64,000 bases of DNA from assembly GCA_023376005.1 (NCBI GenBank), contig CM042150.1:73756131-73820130 (forward strand), read 5' to 3'. The notes below the pieces were generated by a model. It did no database searches, was not told the DNA's origin, and saw nothing but the letters and a program-made list of their open reading frames with translations. Origin of the DNA: Doryteuthis pealeii (Eukaryota; Mollusca; Cephalopoda; Myopsida; Loliginidae). Below are positions 22,540-34,490 of the stretch, piece after piece (position 1 is the stretch's first letter; every line of letters starts with the position of its first letter). A program made the position numbers and the translations under genes.

Positions 22540-22870
22540 CTGCTTCCAGAATGTGTTCAGGATGGCATACAGCATCCTCATGTAGTTCTTATCTAGTTTT
22601 TTTTTCCATTTGTTTGTTAAAGTCCAAGTAGTGTAGCTATACAGTAGCATTGATACAGCTACAGCCTGGAAGAATTCTCACATCTTATCAGAGATCAGAT
22701 TTCCATATAATCAATAATCAGTCTATATCAGTCCATGTCTTTTCTATGAGTTTCATAGTATGTAGTCTAGGAAAATTATAAATAAAAATGGTGCTAATAT
22801 ATCTCCTGGTAGGACTCTAATGACAAAGAAATCTGTCACCATCAGGTGTACAAACTATTGCTTTCATGTC
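22540..22870 (-). pseudogene. LINE reverse-transcriptase remnant, minus strand
   Basis: The block TAGTCTAGGAAAATTATAAA TAAAAATGG (about 22,756-22,784) recurs next to the YADD fragment at 14,814-14,839. The surrounding sequence is less AT-rich than background and in the same orientation, so this is taken as another scrap of that LINE. No continuous frame remains. Confidence 0.45.
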
Positions 22871-22984
22871 TTTGTAGAGGATCATAGCAGTAACAGTTTC
22901 TTTGGGGTAATTATATGATAGTAGAATTTTCGCCATCTTTTTCTCTTTCTATGTAAATCTGATCTCTCGAATAAGATAAAGCAA

Positions 22985-23320
22985 GAATTCTTCCAAGCTG
23001 TAGCTGTGCCAGTGCTACGATATGGCTGCACCACTTGGATTTTACAAGAATGATGCTGTCTTGAATAAATCCTGGAAGCAGCATCCCACAAAAGAGTAGC
23101 TGTACAGCCATTTGTCTCCTGTCACACAAATTATCCGGGTAAGAAGACATGCTGGAGAAACAAAGACAAGCTCATGTGACATTCTCCTGTGGGCACATGC
23201 ACAAGGATGGACCAGTCTTGGTCGATCAGCAAAAACCTACATCAATCAGATCTGCATGCATAGTGGATGCTGTGCAGAGAAACTTCCAGGAGTGATGGAT
23301 GATAGGGATGGGTGGTGAGG
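22985..23320 (+). pseudogene. LINE C-terminal region remnant, plus strand
   Basis: Reading across frames gives VPVLRYGCTTWILQE, then LNKSWKQHPTKE, a stop, LYSHLSPVTQIIRVRRHAGE, and finally WTSLGRSAKTYINQICMHSG followed by LPGVMDDRDGW. This matches the well-known tail of LINE polyproteins with YGC.TW, an NKSW..HPT..QLY.HLPP block, R..RHAGH..R and a GRP..TY..QL segment ending MDDR. Frame changes and stops show it is dead. It faces away from the minus-strand fragment at 22,540-22,870, so the locus is a rearranged mosaic. Confidence 0.75.
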
Positions 23321-24100
23321 AATGATCATTAATTTAATCTCATTTGTTTAAGGAAAATTTAATGAAGCTAAAATGTTCAGCAATTACATAAAAATGTTTT
23401 TGTTTTTTTTTAGATATTTTCCTCCTTTTTATATAAATGTTAATGAATAATGAGAATGTAAATGTTAATGGATTCAAACTTTGTTTTTATGTCATTCAAT
23501 TTGTTGTCCTTTATGGATTAGGGTTTCTTGATGTAAATCTTATTTTCAGAGGTTTCTTGTATTCATGCAATATTAGATAATTTTGTTCAATCTTCTCTAT
23601 TATAATTAATCTAGTTATGAGGCTGTTCAATTGGTAACTTATTATAATTTAAAACATTTGATTGAACAAGGATTCTATGAAAAATGGTTTAAAAATTAAA
23701 AGTTTTTTCTTACCAAGGTACCAACATGAAAATTGGACTAAAGAACTCTATTCTAACCTTTCAGCTTTTCCTAACATATTGGAATTTTACTTGAATCTTT
23801 GATTGCATCTAAATATATGTTTAGCAAGTTATTTAGGGTTCTACCTGGGAAATTAATCAATAAGGAGTCCTTTACAGATTTCAAAATGTATTTTTCCTTA
23901 TCTGAAAGATAAGGAAAATTGTTATTATTTAATCATGTCTTTTTCTTTTATACTCATTCAAAAAATGTCCAGATTGGAAAGCACTTTGATGTCTCTATCT
24001 TGTATGATTCCCCTGTCCATCTAAATCTGGTTTTATTTGTGGTTAGGGGACATCTGTAATAAAGTATCCTGTTCTCAAATATAGGATAGCTAAATGGGAA
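23321..24100. other. AT-rich DNA with a short hairpin
   Basis: A 13-bp hairpin (TTTTCCTTATC TGAAA GATAAGGAAAA, about 23,892-23,918) is the only structure seen. Confidence 0.4.
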
Positions 24101-24552
24101 ATTAGTATTATCTGCGTTATTCGGACTATTGTCCCCATCTTCATTGTTATTTGTACAACATTTCGGACGATGTGCCCTCCGGCCTTCTTCAGGTATTTCT
24201 TGTCGGACTCGGGAACCTTCTCAAACTCAGGAACCTTCTTTTTGAACTCGGGAACTTTCTTGTCGTCATCGGGAGCCATCACGGAACTTTGAACCTAACC
24301 CTTTATTTAGTCCATGGGGGTATCCTGTTCTCATTCTGATAACCATAGCTGGGGTAGGAGTTGTGTTAATTATTTTTCTATGTTACTGCCTCTACTCAGG
24401 ATTGAACCCAGAATCCAGAGATAATTGTCACTTAGAACTGTCTTAACCTAACTACCTTATCCACTAGGCCATGTGTCAAATTGGACAAACGTTGTACAAA
24501 TAACAATGAAGATGGGGAGAATAGTCCGAATAATGCAGATAATACTAATCAT
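24101..24552. mobile_element. Inverted-repeat element with tRNA-like core and hammerhead-derived arms (copy A)
   Basis: Left arm about 24,102-24,165 (TTAGTATTATCTGCGTTATT ... TTGTACAACATTTCGG) is matched inversely by 24,485-24,547. Inside the left arm, read on the minus strand, CCTGAAGAAGGCC followed by GTCCGAAATGTTG is a degraded hammerhead string. The interior shows short tandem CGGGAACCTTCTT-type repeats (24,205-24,262). On the minus strand there is a tRNA-like segment: A-box-like TGGCCTAGTGGATAAGG (24,455-24,471) and B-box-like GGGTTCAATCC (24,399-24,409). A homologous copy lies at 58,340-58,790. No protein is encoded. Confidence 0.7.
24395..24475 (-). promoter_or_regulatory. tRNA-like pol III promoter (A and B boxes) of copy A
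   Basis: A box 24,455-24,471 and B box 24,399-24,409, spaced about 46 bases. The A-box region resembles tRNA-Arg-type (GGCCTAATGGATAAGG). The acceptor and anticodon stems do not pair, so this is a tRNA-derived promoter, not a tRNA gene. Confidence 0.6.
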
Positions 24553-24559
24553 CAAGCCT

Positions 24560-25627
24560 CATCTCAAACATTCAGAGAAATAAATGGGAAATTTAGTTTT
24601 GTCATTTTAAGATCTTAACTCTCAACAAAAACATTTAACATTTTAGTCCCATTTTTAATTGACTAAAAAATGAAAAAAAAATTTCTGTTCATGTGTAAAA
24701 CTTTTAGCATCATTACTTTGAAGCATATTTTGTCAGTGAGGGGGGGGGGGCATTTTCGATATTAAGTAAAATTGAAAAAGAGAAGGTGTGGAGTGTGGTT
24801 AGAAGTCAGCAAAGAACTGTCAGTTATCATTTGACCAGATTGTTGGAATGTTGTCATCTGTTTTACTTAATTTTAAGAGGTGGAATTTTGTTTTAATTTA
24901 ATTTTAATCTTTTTTCTCTGGTCTCTTCATTTTTGAATGTCTAAAAGAGAAGACAATAAAAATGGTAATTTAATATGGTTCAAATTTGTTTATTATCATT
25001 ATTAAATTTCCTTCGATGATCAGAGAAAATACCATATTGCTGAATGTGTTTCCCACAAAATTTAAATCAAAAACATATTTTAAAATAAATATCATCTAAA
25101 TTAGTTTCTTGTAAAAGCCAAACACACACAAAAAAATAATGGATGTTTTTTGTTTAATTGTTCTCTGTGAAAGTTGAAAATTACTAGAATCTGATGTGGA
25201 CAATTGCTGTTTTATTTTCTTGGTTAAAAATGAAAATGCTAAAACATTTTAGGAAATGACTGGATAATTGATTTCTAGATAACAGACATTTTGTCTTGGT
25301 TTAGAAAGAATAAAAACTGAAGTTTAATTTAAATTTAATTATTACATTTTGCTATGCAGAAATATTTGTGGTAATTATGTAAAGCTGGTAATAAGCCTTG
25401 GTTAAATCGGAAATGTAGACCCCCACACACACTCATACAATATTGATATTAGGTTTTTTTTTCCCCAAAGGGTTCTTTATTACTTTATTACTTCTACCCC
25501 CCCCCAAAAAAAAAATGGATGCCCATGCCAAGTGGCCTACCTAGTTCTCCTCCCTCTGTTCTGGCCTGGTGTCATTATTTCAAATTTCTATGAGGATTAT
25601 TTACAACAAATAAAAAAAAGTGTGACT
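24560..25627. other. AT-rich DNA, nothing recognised
   Basis: Homopolymer runs (G-run 24,741-24,750, C and A runs near 25,497-25,516) only. Confidence 0.4.
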
Positions 25628-25741
25628 GTTGGTTTTGAAAGCTATCATAATGCAAGTATAAAGAAAAACGAGGTAACTATGATATTGATCATTTACCTCA
25701 TTTTTCTTTACACTTGCATTGTGATAACCTTCAAAACCAAC
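25628..25741. repeat. Long precise hairpin (49-bp arms)
   Basis: The left arm 25,628-25,676 (GTTGGTTTTGAAAG ... CGAGGTAA) pairs with the right arm 25,693-25,741 (TTACCTC ... TTCAAAACCAAC) with only a few mismatches and a 16-base loop. It could be a miniature foldback element or a small-RNA-type hairpin. No target duplication was evident. Confidence 0.9.
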
Positions 25742-26300
25742 CACTAAACCAATATAAACATGGTTTCAAGCAAATTGTAAAATCCTTATAAAAAAAGTAT
25801 TTTTGTTTTGTTTTAGATAATCATTTTACTAAGATACGAGCAGTAGATGTGAAATGTGATAATCCTAATCAATAAGCATCAATGTTTGGACTCTGGATGC
25901 CAATTAGAGGACTTACCAAGAGCAATGGCTAAGAGGGATGGATGGTGAGAGATAGTCAAAAGAATCCAATTAATCGGTATGCCTTGATAATGATAACCAT
26001 AAACAAAAATTAAATCTTTTTAGCATATACTGTTTAAAGGCCTCCATTACTAGGGCATGTGAACAGATTGGATTATTATTGAGTTACAAGTAGAATTGGA
26101 AATCAATTTTATCAGAAGTATTGTTCTAAAAACATCTCACTACTATGTGTCATTTTTACTATAAGATGCATACACAATCTGAATCATTAAGTTTTTTACT
26201 CACTTAGATTTAAGCAGGTATATTAAACTTGATATTAAGTCACATCCTATTCATAGAATTTATAGAAAATAAATAAGTAAATAAAGAACGTCCTCTATAA
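25742..26300. other. AT-rich DNA, nothing recognised
   Basis: No gene or repeat recognised. Confidence 0.4.
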
Positions 26301-26305
26301 TTACA

Positions 26306-26364
26306 ATTTAATAGTTATCTCCCTTGAGTAGTTATAAATGCTCAAGGGAGTTAACTATTAAATG
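26306..26364. repeat. Short precise hairpin, pre-miRNA-sized
   Basis: ATTTAATAGTTATCTCCCTT GAG pairs with CTCAAGGGAGTTAACTATTA AAT with one or two mismatches across about 23 bases and a loop of about 12 bases. Size and fold match a miRNA precursor or a tiny MITE; the sequence cannot tell these apart. Confidence 0.75.
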
Positions 26365-26619
26365 CTAATTAATCTATATGATTGTGGTTACAGACTCCAT
26401 ACTATCATTATGAATATGTGAATTGGATTGGAGCTTGCTTTATCTAATTAAATCAATTTAACAATATTGTGCTTACAAAATGTGTTATTTTTTCTATTAT
26501 GTGCATTCAAAAACCAAATCATAGTATAGATATCACCATTTAAAAAAATAGTTTTGGAAGCTAAAGAATGAAAGTGTCCTCACATGAATATCCTCATTTT
26601 TTTGTATTTAAGCTAACAC

Positions 26620-26642
26620 ACACACACACACACACACACACC
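26620..26642. repeat. (AC)n microsatellite
   Basis: About eleven AC units. Confidence 0.95.
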
Positions 26643-28384
26643 TATAAGTATACCCAATATTTTGACACTTTTTTCTCAGTTCAGTGTCTCTGATTTATGC
26701 TTGTTCAGTCTACTTAGGATATGTTGTAATTTGTAGGGTGTGTAGTTACTCCCAACCCTACTGGCATTCAGATCATTATTCGCTGTTGCAAGCCAAATGT
26801 CTCCAATATTGCTGGCAGCCATTCTACCAAGAACTGAAAACAGGTTACCATGTTCTTAAGAAAGAAAAAAAAAGAAAAAACATTAGAATAAATTCAGAAA
26901 CAAAAACAGATTGCTCGCCAAATTTCAATGGATTTGTTTGGAAAGACTTCAACCAGTTTCATTTGGCATGGAACACACACACATACACATGCACATTCAC
27001 ATGCAACAACAACAACCATAGCAACAACCAAAATGGAAGAAATAAAAACAAAAATGCAAAATTATCCATAAATTAACCTTTTTTAGTTAAATTTTGTGGT
27101 GCCTTTTTTTTATAATTTGCTTTTTTGTTTATTTTTAGAAGTTAAAAAGAATTGTAATTGTTCTTTGGTTCCAAAATGATTGGATAGTGGGAAAGGTATT
27201 TGTTTGAATCATTTGGTCTGATCATTTGGAAGTAATTCCAGCTGAAGTTTTATTCACAATAGGAAACACTTCACTCATTTTAAGATGGACTTATTCACAC
27301 TCTACCTCTCTTCTTTCTCTTTCAATCTCAATCTCTTTCTCTATTTCTTTCTCTACCCATTTTGTATTTTAATTCATTACCTGCCTGTTTTTTTTCCTTT
27401 TTTTTCTTCTCATTCTTAAAGTCTTCATTCTTTACCAAATCATCACTTTTTTCATTTCATTTACATCCCATTCATGTGTTACCTTCTAACAAGTTGAGGG
27501 AAGCTTCATTCACGGCAATAAAAGGTTTGATCTAATGTGTGAGAAAGAGATTTGTTTTTTTACTCATTCCCTTTTAGTTTTTCTTTTTTTTTTTTTTTTT
27601 GAAAAAAATATTGGAAAAAAATATCACCTTAACAAATTTAAACTGATTAGTTTTTACAGCACCTAGAAAAACAAAATAAAAAATAAAAAGAATTTTTGAT
27701 TTATTTGGTTAACAAAATCATCAGCAGCAGCAACAGCACTAACAACAACATGAAAAAATATTTCATCCTTTTATTGTGGTAGAAACTCAGACATTTTGTT
27801 TATTTTATTTTGTTTCTTTTTTGTTTCTTTTCTTTTTGTTGTCTTCTAACTTTCACCTGCCTCCCTCTGATTTTTTGCTTTCAAAATTTTTTCAATTTTG
27901 TTCTTTGCTATTTTATGTTACTTGCTGATTTAAAAAAAACAAAAAAACTTCCTCTCTTTTTTTAAAGTTTATGGCATGTTTTCTGGGTAAAGTGATTTTA
28001 TTATGATTTGTTCATTTTTTTAAATACAGATTAACTGAAAAGACATTACAAAAATTAACATTCACACTAATACCCTGTATCATTCAATAATCTATTGTTA
28101 AAAAAACTGTTTGCTTCAAATAAATTACCCATATAACTAGATATATTCTATCAATAGACAAACATTTTCTTATTAACATTTGGCTTTCTTGGGTTATTTT
28201 CTTATCTGATTAATTAAGAGCAATACAATCAAATAAATGTATACTTCTGTCTGTCTCATTATGATTGCCAATGTGTGTTTGTCTGGCCATGCATGCATGT
28301 GTGCATGCAAATGTAATTCAACAAAAACAACCATCATAGTGAGATTTTTATTAAAGCAATACACTTGGTAAAAAATAAATTCAG
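26643..28384. other. AT-rich DNA, nothing recognised
   Basis: Pyrimidine-rich stretches (27,300-27,430), poly-T (27,584-27,600) and poly-CAR/CAA near 27,720. The 130-residue frame at 26,684-27,076 shows no recognisable domain and ends in Asn-rich low complexity. Confidence 0.4.
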
Positions 28385-28560
28385 CAAGCTAAGTTCAAAT
28401 CCTGAATGAGGCTGTTTCATTTTGCACTAATACTCTTGGGAAAGGCATGAACCTATATCTTCTATCCCCAGTAAGGAAAACTGGGCTCTTTAGCCTTAGT
28501 ACTGCAACTGATCTAGGAGAAGGAAAAACTCTGAAGTCAGATTAAGAATTGACTTTGTGG
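28385..28560 (+). mobile_element. SINE-like fragment
   Basis: Begins near a B-box-like AAGTTCAAATCCTGA (28,391-28,405), continues through ATACTCTTGGGAAAGGCATG, then the shared 3' module (CCCAGTAAGG, GGGCTCTTTAGCC, AACTCTGAAGTCAG). The same order is seen at 38,262-38,400 and, on the minus strand, at 35,938-36,115. The A box and a clear end are missing. Confidence 0.55.
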
Positions 28561-30124
28561 AGATGTATCTACATATCTGAAATAATAAATAATCACTATA
28601 TTTCCATATGTTGATCCATTAAGAAGTCTGTAAATGATGAAAAACATTTATTTTGCAAAACAAATCTTTTTTTCAATATAATCTCCTTTGTTAATGCATT
28701 TAATTATGTGGTGAATATTAATAACAATAAAAATCTCACTTCAAAATTCACCTCATAATTATGTCAGGCTATGGACTTATTGATCAACCCTCATATTTAA
28801 TTCTTGCAAACAAATCTTTAATTACATATCTATAAACCTTTTATCTATGTAGATACCTTAATGATGAGAAAATGTATTTTACACAACAAATATTATTTTT
28901 CAACGTCATCTCCTTTTTTGTCAATACCTTAACCATATATACTAATTTTTTAATTAGTAAGTAAAAATTCCTGATGAAAATTCTGTTAATAACGACAAGT
29001 CAGACTTGTAAATTGAGTAAATATTATACAAGTGTAAATATAATGCATTAGAAATCAAATCTTTTCCTAATTGATGAGAATGAATTTCTAAAGCATAAAT
29101 ACATTTATTTTCATGTTAGATTGAGTTCCTGTTCTGATGAAATGATCATTCAACAAACAAAAATATTTTTCTGATGAGATATTTTTCTCTTTCAGAATGT
29201 AATGTCAATTAGAATTCCTTTCTGACTCAAATCAACCTTCAATCATGGCTGTCAAGTTGGCCAGGGATTTTGGTGGTCAAAAATAAAACTTGCTACCATG
29301 ATTTTCCCTTTTATTCTTTTTCTACAACAGAACTTGATATAATTCTTCTCACAATCTTTATATTATTCATTTCCTGTTGATAACAACCATAGAATTAACT
29401 GTTTTCATTATTGAAATTCTGCTTTGATCCAAGAAACATTTTGAAAGTTTACATGAAAATTCTCCAAACCAGACTCTTCAATTTCCTGATCAAAGATACA
29501 GTTACATAAAATATCTTTTATCTCTTCTGTTGAAATCTTCTCTGATATAAACAAATCAAAGAATTCTATGATTAAGTTTATCTTGAAATGGGACTATTTG
29601 GCATAGCTGATTGGTTGTGGTTATTAAAGCATGAGTGTTTACTGTTCAGCCATCATCTAATTTGGCATAAACCTATTTAGCGACTTATATTTTAGTGTTG
29701 GGAAAAAAATAATCTTTGGAAAAAAATTTAAAGTGACCATATTTTTACAAACAAAAAGTCTCTCATTGATTCAACAAAGTAAAAATAAAAGCTAAACAAT
29801 TGACAAAGAAATATATGCTTTATTTTGCAGTTTGAAATGCACTTTCAACCTCTACTGCATTTTCTTTAAGAAATGAGATAAAAAATAAATAGACTTTAAT
29901 TACTTTTCTGAACTAAATGGTATTTTATTTATATTTCAAAAGTTTGGGACATTTTCATTAATGCTATTGATGCTAATTCTTTTGAAAAATGTTTTTTTTT
30001 TTAATTTTTAATATTTGATAATTACAGATAATGAAAATTTCTCTGTTTCTTATGAAATTTTCCCAATTTTTTATGGAATTATATTTTTTTAGAAATAAAA
30101 ATCTGGGTTAAGATTCAATTTAAC
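28561..30124. other. AT-rich DNA, nothing recognised
   Basis: Two stretches near 28,640-28,700 and 28,870-28,930 resemble each other (AAACATTTATTTTGCAAAAC / ACACAACAAATATT with ATCTCC), suggesting an old local duplication. No gene. Confidence 0.35.
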
Positions 30125-30185
30125 TTCTACAGGAATAGCTTTGACATTAAATAACTCATGACAGTTGACATGCCATTAAACAAAG
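30125..30185 (+). repeat. Copy of the dispersed ~45-bp repeat
   Basis: GCTTTGACATTAAATAACTC then GTTGACATGCCATTAAAC, matching 14,478-14,525 and 47,412-47,456. Confidence 0.5.
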
Positions 30186-32233
30186 AAAAGAAACTAAACC
30201 AAATTAAAAATGCTTTTAGAGGATAAAGTCTTTTCTAGTGCAATTTCAAACTAAATGATAATAATACTGTGCAGAGGTTCAGTTATCATACATCCTCATA
30301 GCTGTATGTAAATGTAAGTTCTAGAGTAATTTTCCTTATTTATTTATTTTCAGTTAATTATAATGTAAATTCTTTAAATAGGATATAAGTTGAGCTTAAT
30401 CTGTTGACCCCTTAACCCCTATGACCCTCAGATTCTCTGGACCTGAGCTGACAAAATTCACAAAAATATTGTGTGCAAATCATACACTAACATTGCTGCA
30501 GAACATAGAAATATTTGTTTAAAGATGTCTCATCATTCCATTAAAAGAAAAATGATGACTGCTTTATGAAGCCTTCTATTATTAATCTTGAGTTTGTAGG
30601 GCTAAGAATATGCCAATTGCATCCTCTTTTGAACTTGCAAAGTTGAGATGTATTCCTTCTATATCCAAAAAATAAATACCCCCATCCACCCCCACCCCCA
30701 TCAAAAGAAAACTTGTTAAGTGTTAAAAAGAAAATAATTTTGTGAAAAAAGCAAAAAAAAAAAAAATTCCAGTTATCCATTAATTAACTTATTGGTTGAT
30801 TTCTTTCTTCTGATTGATTTAGTTATTCATGCAATGGAAAAGATTACTGCAGTTGAGTTCTGAATAACAGCTTCTTTTATCAGACATAATGGCTCTCCCT
30901 TCAATGGAATTGCTACCAATTCCAAGATTTGCAATCTGCCAAGGGACAAATTTAGAAGCAGGTGCTATGTGTGATTGCATTCTTTGCCGATCAAATGATT
31001 TTCATCTTTGCAAAATAAAAGAATCCCTATTTTCTGTTTTCCTTCAGCTGGTAAAAAAACAGAGATAATTTCAAACCCTGTATTCTACAGAAACCCAAAT
31101 ATATTGTAGCCCCCCCCCCCATCTTGTAAACTGTGCATATGTTTCTGTTTCTTTCTCCATGTAGGGTGAGTTGTAATTTCTTGTGCCTAAGTTTATAACT
31201 TGTTTTCATTATTGAAAGAAGACGACCTTGTCCAATCATCTTATAAGACATGAAGAATTGGATGTAGGCGATTTAAAGATGGAATATTGGAGATGACAGG
31301 GATTTGTCTTCAGATACAAAATCTGGAGAGAATTACAAGCACTACTGACAACCTGGCATAAATCTCCTGGATTTTTGAAGGAATGCGGATTACATCTAGG
31401 GTCACATAAAATATATAGCAGGCATAGATTACAAAATAAGACAAAAAAAAATGTTATTTCAAGAATCCTAATAAAAAATGCAGAAATTGAACTGGTCCTT
31501 CCATATTGATTGTTCTTCCAGAAAAATATATCATTTTTATCTTTTAAAATTCAATGGATATTTTCAATTTTTGATTGATAATCAAAAAACTGAAGATGAT
31601 TCTAAAGGGAAAAAGATTTTCAAATTTGTTTAATTCTGGAATAAAGAATATTAAGTGTGAAAGAGCATGTTTCTTTCTGAGTAGGATTGGTTGGACTCAA
31701 TTTAGTATAACACAGTGAGGTTCATTTTTTAATGAAAGAGGAAAAGTGTAAAAATTCTTTTTAGTAGTCAGAGGAAATGATTTTGTTTAAAATTGGAAAC
31801 ATTAAAATCAAAATATTTTATAAAGTTTGATTCTACTGTGTTTACAGATTCCATCAAAGGTCCCTGCGAGCCACTAAATTGATATGTTTATCAAAACTGT
31901 TGGAAGTCCCAGGGTTGAACTTTTTTCTGGAGCCAGAGAATAGCACTAGTTGATAATTGCTAAACAGCTAACAATTTTTTTACATAAACAATGGTTTGAG
32001 CTGTTAAACAGACCAGAAAGCCAGAGAGAAAGTTGTCAGAAGAACCACAAGACTTCAAATTGCACAAGAACAAATAGACCTTGCTGCCAAGAAAACCTTT
32101 AATAATAAAAGAAGTTACACAGCCCAGTCCACCTTTGCTGAATTACTCGATATCAATTAGCATAGAACAAAAATGCCAGATAAGTTCCTCATTGTGTTTC
32201 TTCTGCAAAACATATTCTTCTCCATTATATATA
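30186..32233. other. AT-rich DNA, nothing recognised
   Basis: C-rich strings at 30,678-30,703 and 31,110-31,120. No gene or element recognised. Confidence 0.4.
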
Positions 32234-32852
32234 CTAGCAGATATATGCACCCTCCGGGTGCAAGTATTTAAGTTTAATGTAATAAAATATTATATTAAAT
32301 TAGAAAGGCTAATGAAACTAAATAAGAATACTGATAAAAAGTTTTAAAACAGAGGGAGTATAATAAAAAATAGAACATCTGAAATTTACTCTTCCATCAC
32401 TCTCGTCTTTCATTGTTATTTTTTCTAATTTAAGTATTTAGTTATAAGAGGAAGTATAGAATAAAATGACAGTTATTTTTCTTGTTAATGGATTTCATTT
32501 AAGATTCATTGAAGAGATTTTCATTATATTCATTAGAATAAAACCAAGCAGTTAGAAATCAATAATTCTAAGCACATATTTAATAAAATCACATTTTTAA
32601 TATCAATATGCAAATTAGCCTTCCTTCACACTGTAAACCGCTATTTTTGTATATATAAATACAATTGCATGTTACTTGTATGTAGATATGGACAACACTA
32701 ATAAAAGGTGAAGCAATTTTATTAATAATTGAGGTTTAAATATAAATAAAATCATGGAGAATGTGATGTAAATAACAAAGGGAATTGTGACTCGATTAGT
32801 AATATAGTTTCGGTTACAGACAAAAAAACACACAATCTCCATTATAATAAGA
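32234..32852 (-). mobile_element. Short non-autonomous Helitron-like element (Helitron 4), 619 bp
   Basis: On the minus strand it starts TCTTATTATAATGGAGATTG and ends with a perfect six-pair hairpin (GCACCC TCC GGGTGC, 32,247-32,261) and CTAG at 32,234-32,237. Its plus-strand flanks are A at the left and T at the right, fitting insertion between A and T. A related copy is at 56,540-57,362. No reading frame is present. Confidence 0.8.
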
Positions 32853-34264
32853 TGTATATATATAATAATAAAACTGTTGTTATTGTTAACAGTGCATTGT
32901 CTTGTCCTTAGAATTGCTAACAACTATGGCAGCTCATTTCTACTAATCTCCCAACCCATTATAAAGATACCTTGACTTAGTTGCATTAATCCCAATTCTG
33001 CAGATCAAAGGAAAACACAGCGTGGGCACAGAAAGTATTGAGAGAGTTATGGAACTAAGTCATCTCATCATGTACTGTTACTAGCATAGGACCTCAGTAG
33101 ATCTCATTTCTACAGCAGTCAGTAAAGATCAACCTGATTCTGAATGGTTTTTGTAAAAAGTACATTTATCAATGACCTACCATGATTATTCATAATAAGT
33201 CATTGATTAGTATTTATCATTTTTTGATCATGTTAGTAACAATTCATGTGAATGTTAATAAAAAAATGTTTTGGACACATCTAAAATTTTGTGTAATATC
33301 AAAGGTAAAAACATGAGTAAAATGATTATGGTGTTAAAATTGAATTAAACAAACCATTGAAATATTTTTTTCTTAACTCTTGAATATTTATAATAATTCA
33401 TAATATCTATAGGATACAAAATTTGCAACTTTGAAACATTTATTCAAAACTTAAAAAAAAGATCAAATTGCTTCAGCAGAATGAACTACAATGTACGCAC
33501 AAAGCATAAATGACAAGTGAAAGTTTAAAGAAAATACCAATGATCAAAGAAGAAATGCTAGAGAAGATGGAATAAAGTTTTTTGTTTATGGTAATCTGAA
33601 GACTGGCCAATACAGACCCTGGGGATCAGAGATTTTTCAAAGCTGAAAGATTTTTATCAGTTTTGTTTTTTTCTCTATCAGCTATTAACATAGTAAGGAT
33701 TTATCAGTGTGTGCCAAAATTTCAGAAGCATACTGCAGGCAACATTCTCATCATTGACTACTTTCTGTAACAGATTGGGTTTAAAACCTGCTTCAATATA
33801 AAATGTCTCAGAAAAAGAAAAAAAGCTACTTTATTAGCTCTATTTTGATAAAACCTTTTTCCCTTGGATTTGCAAAAGATTTTTGTTGGATTTGGTACAA
33901 GTTGAATTTTCCCAATTCAATATTTCCAAGTGTTTTTTGTGGATTCCAAATCAACTTTAAAACATTGGTAGCAAAATTTTATCTGGGCTTTGATCATTGG
34001 ATTAATCATAAAATCATTCTTAATTATTTGAATGATTTCTGCAGACAAATGTCAAATTTTTAAACAAAAGTCATTGCAAATTTTGCTGTGGCCAAACAGA
34101 AAACAAACTCACTCAGCAAACTGAGTCAAGTCACAAGAAAGTGTTTAGTTACACATATGCAGCAAGGTCACTTCAAGTTGTTTATCAAGTTACAACATCT
34201 AGGCTCTTTAAATAGTTCTTGATTTATTAAAAAATGAGTGAATAGTTTTTGTATTGATTTTCGT
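32853..34264. other. AT-rich DNA, nothing recognised
   Basis: No gene or element recognised. Confidence 0.4.
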
Positions 34265-34490
34265 ATATATTATATATATATATATATACATGCATTATAT
34301 ATATATATATATACATGCATGTATATATGCATATATATATATATGTGCATGTATATATGCATATATATATATATGCATATATATATATGCATATATGTAT
34401 ATATGCATGCATATATGTATATATACATATATGTATGTATATATATATACATGTATGTATATATATATGTATGTATATATATATATACAA
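34265..34490. repeat. Alternating TA/TGCA complex microsatellite
   Basis: About 225 bases of almost strictly alternating purine-pyrimidine built from TATATA, ATGCAT and TACATG words. Open frames in all phases are artefacts. Confidence 0.97.

Noticed and set aside
26684..27076. 130-residue frame starting after a CA repeat
   Set aside because: No recognisable motif, ends in Asn/Lys low complexity, and lies in unremarkable AT-rich DNA; most likely chance.
29150..29200. Hammerhead candidate at CTGATGA/CTGATGAG strings near 29,154 and 29,172
   Set aside because: No GAAA in the correct position and no paired stem II or stem I. Other CTGATGA hits near 13,505, 28,970, 49,815 and 50,533 fail in the same way.
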